A DNA stretch of 64,000 bases from Hyphomicrobiales bacterium (GTDB lineage Bacteria > Pseudomonadota > Alphaproteobacteria > Rhizobiales > Rhizobiaceae): the NCBI GenBank assembly GCA_900465685.1, contig UEGR01000005.1, forward strand, positions 62,001-126,000, given 5' to 3'. A model generated the notes under the pieces. The model saw only the letters and a list, made by a program, of their open reading frames with translations, ran no database searches and was not told the origin of the DNA. Both the position numbers and the translations under genes were made by a program. This document shows positions 1 to 8,601 of the stretch, piece by piece. The stretch's first letter is position 1, and each line of letters starts with the position of its first letter.

Positions 1-1
1 C

Positions 2-1114
2 CTCGCAGACGATGTCGTCGAAGGCTCGATCAAGCTCGTCGACGGTCAGATTGCAGATATCGCCAGCGGGCCGTCATCAGTCGGCGAAGACATGGAAGGC
101 GACTTCCTGACGCCGGGTCTGATCGAGCTGCACACCGACCATCTGGAGGGGCATTATGCCCCGCGCCCCAAAGTGCGCTGGAACCCGATTGCCGCCGTAC
201 AGGCGCATGATGCGCAGATCGCCGCTTCTGGTATCACCACCGTCTTCGATGCTTTGCGCATCGGTTTGGATGATGATGCGCAAACCGGCATCGACGATAT
301 GCTGAAGCTTTCCACGGCCATTGCAGAGGGGCGTGCGGCGGGCCGGCTGCGCGCTGACCATTTCCTGCATATGCGTTGCGAAGTGTCTGCGCCCGATTGT
401 CTTCCGGCCTTTGAACGTTTCGGCAGCCACCCGTTGGTCAGGCTGGTTTCGCTAATGGACCATGCGCCGGGACAGCGGCAGTTCACCAATCTGGACGCCT
501 ACAAGGCGTACTTCCTGGGTAAGAACAAGCTGTCGGAAGAAGAGTTCCGGATTTATTGCGAGCGCCGCATTGGCCAGTCGCAGATCTATTCCGCCAAGAC
601 GCGCAAGGCGATTGCCGATCTGTGTCATGAGCGCGGCGTGATCCTTGCAAGCCATGACGACGCAACGCTCGATCACGTGGAAGAAGCGCGAGAACAGGGC
701 ATTCGTGTTGCCGAGTTCCCGACCACCCACACGGCGGCCAAAGCCTCGAAAGAATCCGGCATGTCGGTGCTGATGGGCGCGCCCAATGTGGTTCGTGGCG
801 GCTCGCATTCGGGCAACGTTTCAGCGCGAGAACTGGTCGAAGCCGGGCATCTCGACATCATCTCGTCGGATTACATCCCGGCGAGCATGATGCAGTCGGC
901 ATTTTTTCTGGCCGATGTGCTGGCCCATGCTCCCAATGCGGTTTCACTTCCACAGGCTATTCGTCTGGTTTCGAAGAACCCAGCGCAGGCTGTGGGCTTT
1001 GATGATCGTGGCGAAATAGCCGAAGGCAAGCGCGCTGATCTGGTGCGCGTGCAGGTGGCAGAACACGTGCCGATTATCAAGACGGTTTGGCGCGAGGGGC
1101 GGCGGGTCATTTAA
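2..1114 (+). CDS. phnM: PhnM, alpha-D-ribose 1-methylphosphonate 5-triphosphate diphosphatase (5' partial)
   Basis: In the C-P lyase pathway PhnM removes pyrophosphate from alpha-D-ribose 1-methylphosphonate 5-triphosphate, giving the 5-phosphate that PhnJ cleaves. The reading frame is open to the first base of the window, so the true start lies upstream; an internal ATG at 92 is not the start. The amidohydrolase metal-binding HTDHLE motif follows PGLIEL, and the later RPK, SHDDAT and SSDYIPASM stretches are typical of PhnM. The C-terminus is complete. The rest of a phn operon would be expected upstream, outside the window. The next gene is on the other strand and belongs to a different unit. 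Identity is secure from the motifs; only the N-terminus is missing. Confidence 0.93.
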   Translation, partial: LADDVVEGSIKLVDGQIADIASGPSSVGEDMEGDFLTPGLIELHTDHLEGHYAPRPKVRWNPIAAVQAHDAQIAASGITTVFDALRIGLDDDAQTGIDDMLKLSTAIAEGRAAGRLRADHFLHMRCEVSAPDCLPAFERFGSHPLVRLVSLMDHAPGQRQFTNLDAYKAYFLGKNKLSEEEFRIYCERRIGQSQIYSAKTRKAIADLCHERGVILASHDDATLDHVEEAREQGIRVAEFPTTHTAAKASKESGMSVLMGAPNVVRGGSHSGNVSARELVEAGHLDIISSDYIPASMMQSAFFLADVLAHAPNAVSLPQAIRLVSKNPAQAVGFDDRGEIAEGKRADLVRVQVAEHVPIIKTVWREGRRVI

Positions 1115-1149
1115 TTCCGGCTCTGACGGGCTGCAAATGGCGTTGTTCT

Positions 1150-1215
1150 GCGCTTCCGGTGCTCATGTGCTTAAGCACACTGCGCTCCGGTTCTCGAACT
1201 CCACCATTTTCGGCT
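1150..1215. repeat. Candidate extragenic palindromic repeat downstream of phnM
   Basis: Two near-identical boxes, TGCGCTTCCGGT and TGCGCTCCGGTT, flank a perfect 14-base palindrome, TGTGCTTAAGCACA, at 1166-1179. The segment lies between the convergent phnM and HAD genes and has no coding signal. Its look, paired copies of a GCGCT-CCGGT box around a variable palindrome, resembles dispersed intergenic repeats in rhizobial genomes. I see no second copy in this window, so calling it a repeat is partly inference. Confidence 0.35.
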
Positions 1216-1240
1216 CGTCATAACCAGAATTTCGTCGCGC

Positions 1241-1921
1241 TTACCCGACCGAAATGGTCTCACCGACGGCAAGGCTAAGCTTGCCGTCATCGGCTACGCT
1301 CAGTTCCAGCTCGCGATAGCTGTCGATGCTTCGATGCGAGGTCTCCGGCGAATGTGGGTGCGTTGCTGTGACGACAACCACGCAAGCGCCTGCTGATTCG
1401 CCTGCAACGATGCCAGCCGGCGCGTCTTCGAACACCAGACAGCGATGCGGATCAAAGCCAAGCTTCTTCGCACCAAGCTGAAAGCATTCCGGGCTCGGCT
1501 TGCCGCGTTCAACATCTTCCGCCGAGACAATGGTCTTTGGCAGCGGCAATCCGGCCGCCTTGATGCGGCGACGGGCCAGTTCAAGCGGGGCTGACGTCAC
1601 AATCGCCCAACGGTCTTCCGGCAGCGCGTTCAGGAAGTCGCAGACGCCATCGATTGGAACGATACCATCCAGATCGGCCATTTCAGCTTCCAGTAGAATT
1701 GCAGCTTCCTGATCGGGGTCGAGGCCGATATCGAGACGGCGGACTGTATCGACGGCGCGCACGCCGTGAATTGTCGGCAAAAATGTAACCGGATCGATCC
1801 CGTGACGCTTGGCCCATTCTCCCCAGACGCGCTCGGTTGCCGCAATGGAGCTGAGGATCGTGCCGTCCATGTCGAACAGGAAGGCATCGAAGGATTTGCC
1901 GAAGGGGGAAAGGGAGGTCAC
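1241..1921 (-). CDS. HAD-superfamily phosphatase (subfamily IA, sugar-phosphatase-like)
   Basis: This 226-residue protein has all four HAD motifs. The nucleophile motif DMDGT starts at D17, the motif II serine is S110 in TSAPLE, the motif III lysine is K141 in GKPSP, and the motif IV acidic pair E165-D166 is followed by APAG. The helical cap between motifs I and II is of the beta-phosphoglucomutase or sugar-phosphatase type. Such enzymes dephosphorylate small sugar or polyol phosphates in the cytoplasm; the substrate cannot be read from sequence. The gene stands alone, convergent with phnM and divergent from dusA across a 287-base gap in which I see no clear site. Confidence 0.85.
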   Translation of the reverse strand: MTSLSPFGKSFDAFLFDMDGTILSSIAATERVWGEWAKRHGIDPVTFLPTIHGVRAVDTVRRLDIGLDPDQEAAILLEAEMADLDGIVPIDGVCDFLNALPEDRWAIVTSAPLELARRRIKAAGLPLPKTIVSAEDVERGKPSPECFQLGAKKLGFDPHRCLVFEDAPAGIVAGESAGACVVVVTATHPHSPETSHRSIDSYRELELSVADDGKLSLAVGETISVG

Positions 1922-2208
1922 GCCGGATTTCCTTGAATGAATGAGAAAAGAATCGGAGGGGATTGCTTAGGACGCGATCATAATGCGCAAATGCGACCAA
2001 AGTCACAGCCTGTTCGCCTTTAACGGCGCTGGTTGGTGCTGAAACCGATGAAATATAGCGATAAAGTTCTATATTGGAGCTTAGCTGCAAAACTTGAACA
2101 TTTCGCGCAAGTGTGGCTTTTTGCGCCATTCTAACGGCAGATTGCCAGCATTCTGATCGAATGATCTGAAATCATTCCTTGAATCGTCTTCTCAGGATTT
2201 ATGTCTAA

Positions 2209-3222
2209 ATGACTGATGTAACATCGAAAAATCGCAACTATCCGGACTATCGCTTCGCCGTTGCGCCGATGATCGATTGGTCAGACAGACATTGCCGGTA
2301 TCTTCACAGGCTCTTTTCGAAGCGCGCTTTGCTTTATACGGAAATGGTTGTAGCGGATGCGGCGATCCATGGTCCGCGCGAACGTTTGCTCGGTTTCGAT
2401 GCGGCAGAACATCCCATCGCCTTGCAGTTGGGCGGATCTGACCCAGCCAAGCTTGCAGAAGCGGCGAAAATCGGTATCGGCTTCGGTTATGATGAGATCA
2501 ACCTGAATGTCGGCTGCCCATCGGACCGGGTTCAGTCGGGTACATTCGGGGCCTGCCTGATGCAGACGCCCGAAATCGTGGCACGCGGTGTCGAGGCGAT
2601 GAAAAGCGTTGTTTCTGTTCCGGTCACGGTCAAGTGCCGTATCGGCGTCGACGATCAGGACCCGGAAGTGGCGCTGGATGCGCTCGCTGATCTGGCGCTT
2701 GCCGCCGGAGCCGACGCCCTGTGGGTGCATGCACGCAAGGCATGGCTAAAAGGTCTGTCGCCGAAGGAAAATCGCGAAATCCCGCCACTCGATTATGATC
2801 GCGCCTATCGGTTGAAGGCCCGTCTCGGCGATGTTTTCGTTGGCATTAATGGCGGTATCACCTCGCTCGATGACGCCAAAACCCATCTGGAACATATGGA
2901 TGGGGTGATGCTCGGGCGCGCCGCCTATCACAATCCCGCCTTGCTGGCGGAAGTGGATGCCCGTTTGTTTGGCGATGAACCCGTCGCTGTTGATATGGCG
3001 GATATTATCGAGGCCATGTGCGAATACACCGACCGGCATATCGCATCGGGCGGCAGGCTTTCGCATGTGAGCCGCCATATGGTGGGTCTGTTCAGCGGCA
3101 TGCCGGGCGCACGCCGCTGGCGTCAGATGCTGTCCACCGACGCGACAAAGCCTGGCGCGAACAGCGATGTGCTGCGCGAAGCCTATGCCGCTGTAACCGA
3201 GGCCAGTGCCGAAGCGGCTTAA
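2209..3222 (+). CDS. dusA: tRNA-dihydrouridine synthase A (DusA)
   Basis: This FMN-dependent enzyme reduces uridine to dihydrouridine in the tRNA D-loop, at positions 20/20a in the DusA class. The protein is 337 residues, the normal DusA length. The N-terminal VAPMIDWSDRHCR segment is the DusA signature at the start of the FMN barrel. Cys103 lies in NLNVGCPSDRV, the position of the proton-donating cysteine. HARKAWLKGLSPKENR and NGGI further on are flavin and RNA contacts in the family. Its stop shares the four bases TTAA (3219-3222) with the stop of the convergent retropepsin gene, so the two genes meet tail to tail without a spacer or terminator. Confidence 0.95.
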   Translation: MTDVTSKNRNYPDYRFAVAPMIDWSDRHCRYLHRLFSKRALLYTEMVVADAAIHGPRERLLGFDAAEHPIALQLGGSDPAKLAEAAKIGIGFGYDEINLNVGCPSDRVQSGTFGACLMQTPEIVARGVEAMKSVVSVPVTVKCRIGVDDQDPEVALDALADLALAAGADALWVHARKAWLKGLSPKENREIPPLDYDRAYRLKARLGDVFVGINGGITSLDDAKTHLEHMDGVMLGRAAYHNPALLAEVDARLFGDEPVAVDMADIIEAMCEYTDRHIASGGRLSHVSRHMVGLFSGMPGARRWRQMLSTDATKPGANSDVLREAYAAVTEASAEAA

Positions 3223-3923
3223 TCGATCAGGATTAGCTGGTCGCCACGTACTGTAAAGCCACCCAACGTTTGCAGAAAATTCATGCCGAGCAGACTGCCG
3301 GTCATCAGGCCTTCCTTGGTGACCATGGCGCGAATGTTTTGGCGCTCAATGTCGCCGATCTGTAAGTTCGCGATGGTTATGCTTGCGGCGGAGGCCGTGC
3401 CATTGGCTGTCATCACCGGCACATTATAGTTCAGCGACGCCGTATCAAGGCCTGCGCGCTCCGCGTCTTCCTGTGACAGAACAACCGAAGACGCGCCTGT
3501 ATCGACCAGAAAATGCACGCGCGCGCCGTTGACACGGCCATTCACTTCGAAATGGCCGTTGGAAGCCTTGGCAAGTGTGACGGTCACAGCGCCTTCGGCA
3601 TTTCGCCCGGAAATCGGACTGCCGGGGATAAGGCCCGCAGTGATCCGGCTTGCAGCGTCCTGAAGATCGTAGCGATACTGATAGCCCGCGACGAGACCGA
3701 GAATAATCACCGCCCAGACGGCCATATTGCGCGCGAAATCCGAAAGCCTGATGCCGGAGCCGAGCAGACCGGCAGCGAGCACGACGCCCCATATGCCGAG
3801 ATAGGCTGCACGGGCGAAGACATCATTGTCGAGCCCCATTGTGGTGCCGCTGTCATTGTTGGACATCAGCAACAAAGCGACGATTGCGACGGCGGCAATA
3901 ACGAGCCAGAAAAAGCGCCCCAT
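3219..3923 (-). CDS. Membrane-anchored retropepsin-like aspartic protease (TIGR02281 family)
   Basis: The N-terminal third has three hydrophobic segments: residues about 5-20, 40-56 and 67-81. A single retropepsin domain follows, with the catalytic triplet in FLVDTGASSVVL near residue 141 and the flap and hydrophobic-hydrophobic-glycine pattern near LGMNFLQTLGGF. One-lobed pepsins act as dimers, so this is probably a dimeric membrane-bound protease facing the periplasm; its substrate is unknown. I chose the ATG at 3923, which overlaps the upstream DUF1289 stop by one base (TGATG), over the TTG just before it. That coupling puts it last in a cobS-DUF1289-protease unit. Confidence 0.85.
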   Translation of the reverse strand: MGRFFWLVIAAVAIVALLLMSNNDSGTTMGLDNDVFARAAYLGIWGVVLAAGLLGSGIRLSDFARNMAVWAVIILGLVAGYQYRYDLQDAASRITAGLIPGSPISGRNAEGAVTVTLAKASNGHFEVNGRVNGARVHFLVDTGASSVVLSQEDAERAGLDTASLNYNVPVMTANGTASAASITIANLQIGDIERQNIRAMVTKEGLMTGSLLGMNFLQTLGGFTVRGDQLILID

Positions 3924-4117
3924 CAACCTACTTTCTTTTCAATGAGAATTTCATGCCGGTCGGGCAGAAGCGATAGTACCGTGATCTGCTCTTCGGCGGT
4001 CATGCAGGACCAGCGCGTAATTTCATCGAGCGTGCGCGCACAACCCAGACAAAAGCCGGTTTCAGTGTCCATCGTGCATATCAATATGCAGGGTGATTTG
4101 ATTGTCGCCGTGTTCAT
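3923..4117 (-). CDS. DUF1289 family small cysteine-rich protein
   Basis: This protein of 64 residues has an N-terminal [10 protein letters not shown] and then [16 protein letters not shown]. The four cysteines, in C-x3-C and C-x2-C pairs, suggest a small zinc-binding fold, as in other DUF1289 proteins (YdhL-like). The family is common in Proteobacteria and has no settled function. The gene lies 18 bases after cobS and its stop overlaps the next start, so the three genes are probably one transcript. Nothing ties it to cobalamin beyond position. Confidence 0.85.
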   Translation of the reverse strand: MNTATIKSPCILICTMDTETGFCLGCARTLDEITRWSCMTAEEQITVLSLLPDRHEILIEKKVG

Positions 4118-4135
4118 GAGTGAAATGTGGTTGCA

Positions 4136-4948
4136 TTACAGGGTCATGACAAGCCCGATTAACACAGCAAGGGAAGCGATTTGTTGCGCAGCGCCCAAGG
4201 TATCGCCGGTCTGACCGCCGATTTTCGACATGCAAAGCCGGGCAAAGCCGACAAGCAGTAGCGTCACAAGAACAAGCGCGTTGATGACGGACAGAACGCC
4301 GCCGGAAGGGATCAGCCCCAGCGCCATGATGACGAAACCGAGTGCCGCGCCGCAAACCACTGTTTCCCAGCTCGGCGCACCAACGCTGTCGGCAAGTCCA
4401 CCGGGACGGGCTGATGGCAGGCTATGCCAGAAGGCGAGCATGGCAGAGCGGCTTGCCGCTTCGCTGGCGATCAGTGCAAGCAGGGCATAGCCGGGACCCG
4501 CGCGCTCCATGATGGCTGTCAGCAGAGAAACCTTGATGCCGACCCAAATGATGAGTGTGAGCGCGGCAAAAGTGCCGATGCGGGAATCCTTCATAATGTC
4601 GAGGCGACGCTCCGGCGTTGCTCCGGCGAAGAAGCCATCGGCGGTGTCGCCAAGTCCATCTTCATGCAATGCGCCGGTCATGGCCGCTAGTGCCCCAACT
4701 GCGATAAATCCGCAGGCGAGGGCAGGCAGATGCAGGGAATTGGCGATCATCAGCGCGATGCCAGCAAGCAGGCCCAGCAGCGCACCGGCAAGTGGAAATG
4801 CGCGTGCGTTGCGCAGCAGCGAATCGTCCGTGTTCTCGAACCAGCTTGGCGGAAGCGGAAGGCGGCTCAGAAAGCCGAGCGACCGGATTGTATCGCCTAT
4901 GAAACCATTTCGCTGCAAATGACTGCTCCGCAACACTTTATCGCCCAT
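4136..4948 (-). CDS. cobS: Adenosylcobinamide-GDP ribazoletransferase (cobalamin synthase)
   Basis: This integral membrane enzyme joins adenosylcobinamide-GDP to alpha-ribazole or its phosphate, the last assembly step of adenosylcobalamin. The 270-residue protein shows the family hallmarks: an N-terminal FLSRLPLP segment, the acidic [15 protein letters not shown] motif near residue 95 that binds metal and nucleotide, and several long hydrophobic segments (for example [17 protein letters not shown]). It is divergent from cobT, which makes the alpha-ribazole phosphate it uses, so the 133-base gap between them should carry both promoters. I looked there for a cobalamin riboswitch B12 box and did not see one. 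In the Pseudomonas denitrificans naming scheme the equivalent gene is cobV. Confidence 0.94.
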   Translation of the reverse strand: MGDKVLRSSHLQRNGFIGDTIRSLGFLSRLPLPPSWFENTDDSLLRNARAFPLAGALLGLLAGIALMIANSLHLPALACGFIAVGALAAMTGALHEDGLGDTADGFFAGATPERRLDIMKDSRIGTFAALTLIIWVGIKVSLLTAIMERAGPGYALLALIASEAASRSAMLAFWHSLPSARPGGLADSVGAPSWETVVCGAALGFVIMALGLIPSGGVLSVINALVLVTLLLVGFARLCMSKIGGQTGDTLGAAQQIASLAVLIGLVMTL

Positions 4949-5081
4949 AGGACTATTTAGGGCTCGCGATATTTCGCCTCAAGGGCCATCGGCTCGAAGA
5001 GGTGATTTGAAAAATTGTGTGAGTGCTTATAGGACGTGCCAAACAGATTTGCATCTCCCATGATCGATTGGACTGAACGAT

Positions 5082-6104
5082 ATGAGCGCCAGTGGCCTTC
5101 CCTTTGACGATTTTCGTGAACTGATCCGCAATCTGCCCGGTCCCGATCTGGGCGCTGAACGGGCAGTGCGCGAGCGCGAGGTAACTCTGACCAAGCCTGC
5201 CGGTTCGCTGGGACGTCTTGAAGACATCGCCGCCTGGCTTGCCGCCTGGACGGGCAAGCGCACGCCGCAGATCAATCGTCCGCTGGTCGCGGTCTTTGCC
5301 GGCAATCACGGCGTCACGGCAAAAAACATCACGCCGTTTCCGTCCAGCGTCACGGCGCAGATGGTTGAGAATTTCGCGGCAGGCGGTGCGGCGATCAACC
5401 AGATCTGCATTGCCAATGATCTTGGACTGAAGGTTTTCGATCTGGCGCTGGAACATCCGACTGCCGATATCACTGAAGAACCGGCCATGGATGAGCGCAC
5501 CTGCGCGGCGACCATGGCTTTCGGTATGGAAGCGATTGCCGGTGGCACCGATCTTCTCTGCATTGGTGAAATGGGTATCGGTAACACGACCATTGCAGCG
5601 GCGATTGCACTCGCATTGTTTGGCGGTACGGCGGAAGACTGGGTTGGACCGGGCACGGGTTCGACTGGCGATCTGTTGCAGCGCAAGCTTGCAGCGGTCC
5701 GTCAGGCGGTTGCCTTGCATCAGGCGCATCTGAAAGACCCGCTCGAAGTGCTGCGCCGCCTCGGCGGACGTGAAATCGCAGCCATGGCTGGCGCCATTCT
5801 GGCCGCCCGCATGGAAAAAATCCCGGTGATTATCGACGGCTTTGTGGCGTCTTCGGCTGCTGCCATACTCTATGCCGCAAATCCGGAAGCGATCGATCAT
5901 TGCCTGTTTGGCCATGTCTCGGCTGAACCGGGCCATCGCTTGCTGCTTGCAAAGCTCGGCAAAGAGCCGCTTCTCGATCTCGGCATGCGTCTTGGCGAAG
6001 GAACCGGCGCTGCTCTCGCTGCCAGCATCGTCAAGGCGGCTGCGCAGTGCCACAGCGGCATGGCCACCTTTGAACAGGCTGGCGTGGCTTCCGCAAAGCA
6101 CTGA
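5082..6104 (+). CDS. cobT: Nicotinate-nucleotide-dimethylbenzimidazole phosphoribosyltransferase
   Basis: CobT transfers phosphoribose from nicotinate mononucleotide to 5,6-dimethylbenzimidazole, making alpha-ribazole 5'-phosphate for the lower loop of cobalamin. The 340-residue protein has the usual length. It carries FAGNHGVTAKNITPFP, the GEMGIGNTT phosphate-binding loop, and EGTGAALA near the C-terminus, whose glutamate is the catalytic base in the Salmonella enzyme. It faces cobS divergently and ends at a strong bidirectional terminator. The same protein is called CobU in the aerobic-pathway nomenclature often used for Brucella. Confidence 0.95.
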   Translation: MSASGLPFDDFRELIRNLPGPDLGAERAVREREVTLTKPAGSLGRLEDIAAWLAAWTGKRTPQINRPLVAVFAGNHGVTAKNITPFPSSVTAQMVENFAAGGAAINQICIANDLGLKVFDLALEHPTADITEEPAMDERTCAATMAFGMEAIAGGTDLLCIGEMGIGNTTIAAAIALALFGGTAEDWVGPGTGSTGDLLQRKLAAVRQAVALHQAHLKDPLEVLRRLGGREIAAMAGAILAARMEKIPVIIDGFVASSAAAILYAANPEAIDHCLFGHVSAEPGHRLLLAKLGKEPLLDLGMRLGEGTGAALAASIVKAAAQCHSGMATFEQAGVASAKH

Positions 6105-6120
6105 TAAAAAGCTCAGCACA

Positions 6121-6150
6121 AAAAAGCCCGCCAATCGGCGGGCTTTTTCA
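6121..6150. terminator. Bidirectional Rho-independent terminator between cobT and the Lrp gene
   Basis: A perfect 7-bp stem, GCCCGCC (6127-6133) and GGCGGGC (6138-6144), with a four-base loop, is flanked by six A on the left and five T on the right. It can stop transcription from both sides and lies 22 bases after cobT and 23 bases from the end of the convergent Lrp gene. Confidence 0.9.
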
Positions 6151-6167
6151 TTTCAAAGTTTGGGAGG

Positions 6168-6647
6168 TCAATTATTTTCCTTGTCCAGCACCATGTAGTC
6201 GAGCGGCAGTTCAGTCGTGTACTTGATCTGCTCCATCGCGAAGGATGACGACACGTCGCGGATTTCGATCTTGCTGATCAGTCGCTTGTAGAAGGCGTCA
6301 TAGGCCGCAATATCCGGCACTGCGACGCGCAGGAGATAATCGACATCGCCGCTCATGCGGTAGAATTCGATAACTTCGGGGAATTCCTGCACGACTTCCG
6401 AGAAGCGCTTGAGCCATTCATGGCTGTGCGAGCTGGTGCGCACCGATACGAAGACCGTCACACGCGCATTGACGCGGATCGGGTCGAGGATCGCCACACG
6501 GCGCTTGATGACACCATCTTCTTCAAGCTTCTGGATACGACGCCAGCAAGGCGTTGTGGAAAGGCCAACCTTCTTGGCAACGTCTGCCACTGCCAATGTT
6601 GCGTCTTCCTGCAATAAGCGCAGTATTTTTCTGTCGAGCCTGTCCAT
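6168..6647 (-). CDS. Lrp/AsnC family transcriptional regulator
   Basis: This protein of 159 residues is the normal size for the family. The N-terminal winged helix-turn-helix (about residues 1-60) includes MDRLDRKILRLLQED and the recognition-helix stretch VGLSTTPCWRRIQKLE. The RAM (AsnC ligand-binding) domain follows, with GDVDYLLRVAVPDIAAYD near residue 105. Members bind amino acids or related metabolites and act as dimers to octamers on DNA. It is transcribed alone, and its target is not evident from its neighbours. The 128-base upstream gap is AT-richer than its surroundings and probably holds its own promoter; autoregulation is usual for the family. Confidence 0.92.
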   Translation of the reverse strand: MDRLDRKILRLLQEDATLAVADVAKKVGLSTTPCWRRIQKLEEDGVIKRRVAILDPIRVNARVTVFVSVRTSSHSHEWLKRFSEVVQEFPEVIEFYRMSGDVDYLLRVAVPDIAAYDAFYKRLISKIEIRDVSSSFAMEQIKYTTELPLDYMVLDKENN

Positions 6648-6775
6648 GCGTTTCCGTTCCCGGTTTTAGAAATCGTTTCCCGAACTTTGCGAGTGTGCGA
6701 AACGTCATACCTTATGATGTGCTATCGACAGAAGTTACAGGAAAAATATTCTTATGAGAACCGATCTTGTAAAAT

Positions 6776-7441
6776 TTATTTATCGTCGTTGATGAGGCTT
6801 CGGACTTTTGCCTGAACAATAGGCACAACCTCTTCATCGAACCATGGATTGCGCTTCAGCCAGCCACTATTGCGCCAGGAAGGATGAGGGAGCGGCAGCA
6901 CTATACGTCCCGCCTTGTTGGGCGTTTCAATGAAGTTCCGCCAGTTCTTCACCGTTTCGGTCAGATTGCGCCCGCGATAGTCGGGAAGATGGTAGGCCAA
7001 TGCATATTGCCCGACTACCAGAACGAACTCCAATTGTGGCATGGCAGCAAAGACACGGTCATGCCATGTCATGCGGCATTCGCGGCGCGGGGGCAGGTCG
7101 CCGCCATGTTTGTCATAACCGGGAAAGCAGAAGCCCATGGGAACGATGGCAAACCGGGCAGGATCGTAGAACTCTTCACGGGTCGTTCCGAGCCATTGCC
7201 GCAGGCGGTCGCCGGACGGATCGTTGAACGGCAGGGATGTATTATGCACGCGGATACCGGGCGCCTGTCCGCATATGGCAATGCGCGCCGTATTGGAGAC
7301 AATACAGACCGGGTTGGGCTCATGCGGTAGTGGTGGCTGAAACCGCGGCTCATCGCGGCAGATGCGACACGCTTTGATCGACTGACTGAGCGTGTTCAGG
7401 TCTTCCACTAAGCTTCGCTCCGGATTTTGGGATGTCGTCAT
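6776..7441 (-). CDS. Uracil-DNA glycosylase superfamily protein
   Basis: The 221-residue protein has the glycosylase fold markers ICGQAPGIRVHNTSLPF (water-activating motif I, near residue 55) and LPLPHPSWRN (the HPS minor-groove motif, near residue 190). The N-terminal CRICRDEP resembles the start of family 4/5 enzymes, but only two of the four cysteines needed for their iron-sulfur cluster are evident, so an intact cluster is unlikely. It may excise uracil or another damaged base; specificity is not readable. The start codon overlaps the upstream thermonuclease stop (ATGA), so the two are translated from one message. Confidence 0.82.
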   Translation of the reverse strand: MTTSQNPERSLVEDLNTLSQSIKACRICRDEPRFQPPLPHEPNPVCIVSNTARIAICGQAPGIRVHNTSLPFNDPSGDRLRQWLGTTREEFYDPARFAIVPMGFCFPGYDKHGGDLPPRRECRMTWHDRVFAAMPQLEFVLVVGQYALAYHLPDYRGRNLTETVKNWRNFIETPNKAGRIVLPLPHPSWRNSGWLKRNPWFDEEVVPIVQAKVRSLINDDK

Positions 7442-8118
7442 CGGAAATAATTGATGAGGGCGGCGATACGCTCTTTAATATAGTGAGTGAATGCGCTGAA
7501 GCTATTGCGCCCGTTCGTCTGAGCGCTGCCATGGTTCGTTTGCGCGTTCTCGCTTTCGCGCGGATTTTCCTTTCGCCATGACGAGGGCTTTTCAAAGCGG
7601 CCAGCCCAGATGCCGCGACCATTTTTGCGGGCGTCCGCTTCCTCGCGCTCATAATCGCCATAGGCAATCGCCCACCCCTGTTGGACCATCCAGCTATTCA
7701 GATCGGTTTCGCCGAGGTAACAACGCGCCAGATCGCGGCCATAGCGGTCAAAGCCCTCCGTCTCGCACCGAATCGGTGCTTTTCCGATTCTTGCCCGCAA
7801 GAAATTGCGAGCCTCCGTGCCGCAATCGTAATGAATACCGTTTCGCTCGCAGGTCTGCGCCATCTCCGGCGCATCAATACCCTTCAGGCGAATATGCACC
7901 TTGTTTATGATCACCGTATCCCCATCTATCACATAGACGGGGCCGTCGCGCGTTTCGGTCGGACGCTTTTCATGCGGCAGGTATGAAATACCAACGATAA
8001 TCGCGGAAAAGAACAATAAAGTCAGTATGATGCTGCGCAATCCTCCTATTCCGCTTCGGCGGGTGCCGGAGGTAAATCGCCTCTGCGGGCGCCTATTGGG
8101 GCGTCGGTAACTGCGCAT
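7438..8118 (-). CDS. Membrane-anchored thermonuclease family (SNase-like) protein
   Basis: An N-terminal basic stretch is followed by one hydrophobic segment (IILTLLFFSAIIVGISYL, about residues 30-47), which should anchor the protein or direct it to the periplasm. The staphylococcal-nuclease OB-fold follows, with VYVIDGDTVIINKVHIRLKG and IDAPEM, and the active-site arginine and glutamate pattern in this region. CERNGIHYDCGTEARNFL and FDRYGRDLARC are typical of bacterial SNase homologues. The last 60 residues are polar and low in complexity. It is the first gene of a two-gene unit with the glycosylase-like protein, which suggests a nucleic-acid role, though secretion would separate the two in space. 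Confidence 0.87.
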   Translation of the reverse strand: MRSYRRPNRRPQRRFTSGTRRSGIGGLRSIILTLLFFSAIIVGISYLPHEKRPTETRDGPVYVIDGDTVIINKVHIRLKGIDAPEMAQTCERNGIHYDCGTEARNFLRARIGKAPIRCETEGFDRYGRDLARCYLGETDLNSWMVQQGWAIAYGDYEREEADARKNGRGIWAGRFEKPSSWRKENPRESENAQTNHGSAQTNGRNSFSAFTHYIKERIAALINYFR

Positions 8119-8339
8119 GTGATCCGGTTGGTTCCAATCGGTTGAGTCATCGCTGTTCTATTCTATGCGTCCGCCAGACGGAAACAATCGCCATCGCTTT
8201 GTTCGACGGGGAGCGCATTTCGATGAGCAACAACAGTGAGTTTGTTGTCAAACGGCAACAGTCTTTACCGTTACTTTAGGTTACAAAGAACTACGGTCAT
8301 TTTTGCCTATTTCCCGCCACAAAGGGACATCATCCGTCA

Positions 8340-8496
8340 AGGAAAGGCAGAAGCCGTCAAACAATCAGGAGCGAAGGCTCCCGCAGGATTAGGCAGGAAT
8401 GAGCAAGAGCGCGTTGTTGCAGAGCAAACCGATTGCAAGCAAGGGAAACCTTGCCGACGCTGCTCCGATTCCTTCCAATGATGGTAAGGCTTTTTT
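8340..8496 (+). ncRNA. Candidate structured RNA with terminator upstream of exoR
   Basis: The 483-base gap before exoR holds three plus-strand hairpins in a row. The first is GGAGC-GAAG-GCTCC at 8368-8381. The second is GCAAGG-GAAA-CCTTGC at 8439-8454. The third is a 7-bp stem with one bulge at 8471-8489, followed by C and six T, the form of an intrinsic terminator. I found no convincing protein here: ORFs of about 60 codons on both strands lack family features. The RNA could be a free small RNA or an attenuated exoR leader. The 5' end is arbitrary, as no strong promoter was seen. Confidence 0.35.
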
Positions 8497-8601
8497 CGGC
8501 CAAGATCGGGTCTCAGTCTTGACGAAAAGCATGGCTATTCTGCCTTCAATGAATTCCTTCTCCACGATTTGTGCCAACTATTGTGAAAGACCGGCGTTGT
8601 G

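Noticed and set aside
4949-5081. Cobalamin riboswitch between cobS and cobT
   Set aside because: I looked on both strands for the B12 box and its pseudoknot partners and found nothing convincing in 133 bases.
4953-6134. 393-codon frame antisense to cobT
   Set aside because: It covers a gene with full CobT motifs, has biased mirror-image composition (Arg, His, Cys rich) and no family features. The same holds for long antisense frames at 12666-14537 (argS), 22773-24167 (serS), 38728-40806 (gatB), 42548-43891 (accC) and 50007-51908 (rne).
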